Source: Clostridiales bacterium (GTDB lineage: Bacteria; Bacillota; Clostridia; Lachnospirales; Lachnospiraceae). Taken from it: a DNA stretch of 8,486 nucleotides. The notes beneath the pieces were generated by a model. The model was given only the letters and a program-made list of their open reading frames with translations, did no database searches and was not told the DNA's origin. The translations under genes were made by a program, and so were the position numbers. Below, in pieces: positions 6,494-8,486 of this stretch (within the stretch, counting starts at the first letter, position 1; every line of letters starts with the position of its first letter). The stretch lies in contig DYCJ01000096.1 in assembly GCA_019418195.1 (NCBI GenBank), positions 1 to 8,486 of the forward strand, given 5' to 3'.

Positions 6494-7399
6494 ATGGACC
6501 ACACACAGGAACTGACAAAAGTACTCGCAGAGTTAAAGAGGATCACAGGTATCTCAATGGAAGTGACTGCAGATACTCCTGAAGAGGCCGAACAGGCCAT
6601 CATGCAGATCCGCTGTCTGTGTACGGCTTATAAAGAAAAATACAACAAAGCTGATTTCCTGCAGGGATTGATGACCGGCGGGATTCCCGCTTATGATATC
6701 GCAGAGCGCGCAGCTCGTCTCCATATCAATCCTGATGACCAGCGCGTCCTGTTTCTTCTGGAATCCAGGCATATAGATGATACTGTGACAGAAATCCTGA
6801 AAAGTATGTTTCCTGCCCAGACCAAGACATATCTTGTCCCCATTACGGAGGATACCCTCGCGCTTCTCCGTCCGGTCCGGGCCGGTGAGACAGGTGCAGA
6901 CAGCCGTCGCATTGCCCGCACGATCGTAGATACTCTGAACACAGAGGCTCTGGCCCAGGTGCAGTTAGCATACAGCTTTATGTTCAAAAGCTTAATGGAT
7001 CTGCCGGAAGCATTTCGAGAGACAAGCCTGGCCCTGAAAGTAGGAAAACTCTTCTACTCAGAGCAGACTGTATTCCCGTATAACGAGCTCGGGATCGGAA
7101 GACTGATCTATCAGCTCCCTGTTTCTTTGTGTGAAAATTTTCTGAAAGAAATCTTCGGTCCTGATGTACCTGAAGCTTTTGACGAGGAAACACTCGGAAC
7201 AGTCAACCGTTTTTTCCAGAACAATCTCAATATTGCAGAAACTTCCCGTCAGCTTCACATGCACCGCAATACGCTGATCTACCGCCTGGAGCAGATTGAG
7301 AAACGGACCGGACTTGATATCCGGTTATTTGAGGATGCCATGACCTTCAAAATCGCAATCATGGTATTAAATTACTTACAATCAGAAAGGAACCATTAA
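6494..7399 (+). CDS. PucR/CdaR-type helix-turn-helix transcriptional regulator
   Basis: A 301-aa cytosolic regulator. The C-terminal segment from about residue 238 is the PucR-type helix-turn-helix: FFQNNLNIAETSRQLHMH then RNTLIYRLEQIEKRTGLDI, ending in a helix with MTFKIAIMVL. The centre (about 80-210) fits the degenerate GGDEF-like domain typical of CdaR/PucR proteins. The N-terminus has a short helical segment and no recognisable PAS or purine-catabolism sensor domain, so the effector is unknown. CdaR relatives respond to sugar diacids and PucR to purine catabolites; neither pathway is encoded here, so I give no gene symbol. It is followed after 3 nt by a small membrane-protein gene, with which it is surely co-transcribed. 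The start at 6494 rests on the GGAG site and on the terminator that precedes it. Confidence 0.87.
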   Translation: MDHTQELTKVLAELKRITGISMEVTADTPEEAEQAIMQIRCLCTAYKEKYNKADFLQGLMTGGIPAYDIAERAARLHINPDDQRVLFLLESRHIDDTVTEILKSMFPAQTKTYLVPITEDTLALLRPVRAGETGADSRRIARTIVDTLNTEALAQVQLAYSFMFKSLMDLPEAFRETSLALKVGKLFYSEQTVFPYNELGIGRLIYQLPVSLCENFLKEIFGPDVPEAFDEETLGTVNRFFQNNLNIAETSRQLHMHRNTLIYRLEQIEKRTGLDIRLFEDAMTFKIAIMVLNYLQSERNH

Positions 7400-7402
7400 A
7401 CT

Positions 7403-7903
7403 ATGAATGACGCATTATATGAACAGCTAATCTCCCGAAGACCAAAGGCCTATGACCTGCCGGTCCGTATCCTGGTGATCCTTGTGATCGTGGCAGTAGC
7501 TTTACTCGGCATGCCTTTTATCGGCTTCCTGTCATTTATGATCGCAGTCATCCTCGCAGTCGTTGCTTATTATTTCATCTTCCCGAAACTAAATGTGGAA
7601 TATGAGTATATTATCCTCAATCACGATCTGCAGATTGATGCCATCTACAACAAAGCCAAACGTAAACGTCTCCAGAATATAGATATACAGGGAGCTGAGA
7701 TCATCGCACCAAAGGGATCACCGAGACTGAATTCCTACAAGCCGGATAAAGTATACGATTACAGTTCAGGCAATCCGTCCGGAAAAGCTTATGCTATCAT
7801 GATGCCCATGGATCAGAAAAATGCATGCATCTACATTGAACCCGATGCGAAGATGATCGATCATATGAAACAGTGGATGGGGATGAAGATGTATCAGGAC
7901 TAG
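7403..7903 (+). CDS. Small two-helix membrane protein (DUF6106-like)
   Basis: A 166-aa protein. A short cytosolic N-terminus (MNDALYEQLISRRPKAYD) is followed by two closely spaced hydrophobic helices at about 20-40 and 43-60 (VRILVILVIVAVALLG, then FIGFLSFMIAVILAVV). A soluble, probably beta-rich domain follows, with VEYEYIILNHDLQIDAIYNKAKRKRL and a Met-rich end. The pattern of YEY..L..DL.ID.I..K.KRK recalls bacterial PH-like domains next to membrane helices. I recall this as the Lachnospiraceae family DUF6106, but the name is from memory. AAAGGAA (7386-7392) lies 10 nt before the ATG, and the gene starts 3 nt after the pucR-type stop, so the two form an operon. No function is known to me; a link to the regulator is inferred from position only. 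Confidence 0.85.
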   Translation: MNDALYEQLISRRPKAYDLPVRILVILVIVAVALLGMPFIGFLSFMIAVILAVVAYYFIFPKLNVEYEYIILNHDLQIDAIYNKAKRKRLQNIDIQGAEIIAPKGSPRLNSYKPDKVYDYSSGNPSGKAYAIMMPMDQKNACIYIEPDAKMIDHMKQWMGMKMYQD

Positions 7904-7980
7904 ATTCGAATTTTTCGTACTGGCTTGATATTCCAAACAAAGTCTGAAACACTGCCAAGTAAGCAGCCTGACTCACGTAT

Positions 7981-8190
7981 CCGTAGACAGAGAAAAGGGT
8001 TGATACCAGCTCCGGTTACAGGAAATAACTCAAAGTAACAAAGCAGGAAAATGACTAAAAACAAGTGAAAAAATGCGGAACTCGCAAGCTCAAGCAACCG
8101 CATTTTTCCACTTAACGTCATCTCCCTGCTTTTAACTTTTCCTAATTTCCTTCCACAGTCGCCGCTCTCAACCCTTTTCTCTGTCTACGG
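7981..8190. repeat. Perfect 23-bp inverted repeat pair
   Basis: Arms 7981-8003 (begins CCGTAGACAG) and 8168-8190 (ends CTGTCTACGG) are exact reverse complements. The pair T7980/A8191 extends them to 24 bp. Flanking arm sequence is clearly diverged, so this block is either under selection, for example as a transposase or protein site, or is the true terminus of an inner 210-bp element. Confidence 0.9.
8057..8113 (-). terminator. Apical hairpin, terminator-like on the minus strand
   Basis: The stem 8063-8078/8098-8113 has 15 of 16 pairs, plus a G-U wobble on the minus strand, and a 19-nt loop. Read on the minus strand it is followed by G and then TTTTT (8061-8057). No T-run follows on the plus strand. 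The minus-strand loop is TTGCTTGAGCTTGCGAGTT. Confidence 0.5.
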
Positions 8191-8380
8191 AAGGCACATC
8201 AAAACGGCTGCAAACGCATGCTTTTTGACATTTTACCAATTTATCAAACCGATACGAAAAATACTTATATAAACAGGAAGAAATTCGGAGCTTTTCCGAC
8301 TAAGATTTATATGACATCTGACTGATAAAGTACCAGTTAAACCACGAGGGCGACTTCGAAATAATCTGTCAGAAAAAGTT

Positions 8381-8480
8381 AAGGGGCTGGGAGCTGATGT
8401 TAAGCCGCAAAATGGATTGTTTGAGCCAAAGGCGAGTTGTCCATTTTGCGGCTTCGTTTTTAATCAGATTCCAGACCCTT
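8381..8480 (+). repeat. Two-layer foldback enclosing a terminator
   Basis: The outer arms 8381-8398 and 8463-8480 pair at 15 of 18 positions, with one further G-T wobble and two mismatches. Inside them is a perfect 15-bp stem (8402-8416 with 8440-8454). The whole structure spans about 100 bp. Confidence 0.65.
8402..8461 (+). terminator. Rho-independent terminator on the plus strand
   Basis: A perfect 15-bp stem (8402-8416/8440-8454) with a 23-nt loop containing TTTGAGCC-AAA-GGCGAGTT, followed by CG and TTTTT (8457-8461). It could end a long 3' UTR from the pucR-type operon or an untranslated RNA that starts in this region. Confidence 0.7.
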
Positions 8481-8486
8481 TAGTTT

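Larger units (their letters stand above)
7910..8262. repeat. About 350-bp imperfect palindrome (foldback element)
   Basis: The two halves are inverted, diverged copies of one another around a centre near 8086. Matching blocks from outside in: 7910-7919 with 8253-8262 (10/10), 7925-7930 with 8242-8247 (6/6), 7981-8003 with 8168-8190 (23/23), AAAGCAGG near 8040 with CCTGCTTT near 8125, ATGAC with GTCAT, and the apical stem 8063-8078 with 8098-8113 (15/16). All share the same centre within a few bases. The left end lies 6 bp after the stop of the membrane-protein gene. No transposase or clear target-site duplication is visible. It could be a MITE-like element, two inverted repeat copies, or a large RNA foldback. 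Confidence 0.75.
7904..8486. other. Gene-free 583-bp region rich in inverted repeats
   Basis: No open frame here has both a believable start and a protein-like composition. The stretch holds the large palindrome 7910-8262, a structured but unassigned spacer at 8263-8380 (including a TCGGA/TCCGA mini-hairpin near 8286-8300) and the foldback at 8381-8480. I do not recognise a tRNA, rRNA, riboswitch or other known RNA family in it. Confidence 0.6.

Noticed and set aside
7900..8121. 73-aa minus-strand open frame with a hydrophobic stretch
   Set aside because: It runs across the palindrome apex and overlaps the stop of the membrane-protein gene; no clear binding site and no recognisable family.
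7910..8480. Retron or group II intron RNA
   Set aside because: Inverted repeats recall a retron RNA, but no reverse transcriptase gene is in the window and no intron domain V/VI-like ending is seen.

Overview
The window looks like chromosomal DNA from a low-to-mid GC Clostridia, most likely a gut Lachnospiraceae. The reasons are the HtpG with clostridial acidic inserts, a stand-alone MsmX/UgpC-type sugar-transport ATPase, a short cytosolic cyclophilin, a small two-helix membrane protein resembling a Lachnospiraceae family, strong AAGGAGG-type ribosome binding sites and compact rho-independent terminators. This placement rests on family recognition, not on a database search.

Layout. Positions 1-126 hold the last 41 codons of a plus-strand gene. 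It converges on htpG, with one bidirectional terminator (127-180) between them. The minus-strand block runs right to left: a decayed gene (5012-4621), ppiB (4515-3997), an AlbA_2/Schlafen-type ATP-binding regulator (3895-2375) and htpG (2227-209). A perfect CIRCE operator and a 17-bp-spaced promoter lie ahead of htpG, so it is probably repressed by HrcA. At about 5040-5155 the minus-strand block and the plus-strand block diverge from two separate promoters. The plus-strand block is ugpC/msmX (5201-6313), a structured untranslated stretch with a strong terminator (6414-6446), then a PucR/CdaR-type regulator (6494-7399) and, 3 nt later, a small membrane protein (7403-7903).

Positions 7904-8486 show no convincing gene but much secondary structure. 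A roughly 350-bp imperfect palindrome (7910-8262) contains a perfect 23-bp inverted repeat and an apical hairpin. A second two-layer foldback (8381-8480) ends in a plus-strand terminator. The two hairpin loops share a motif, which suggests a dispersed family of palindromic elements.

Most genes are ordinary housekeeping or regulatory genes: protein folding (HtpG, PpiB), sugar import energising (UgpC/MsmX) and transcriptional control. The points worth a second look are the position of CIRCE relative to the htpG promoter, a 13/14-nt repeat inside the AlbA_2 gene that is read in two frames, the frameshifted and truncated gene joined in frame to ppiB, tandem look-alike hairpins ahead of pucR, and the large foldback element. 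I see no clear new multi-gene system.
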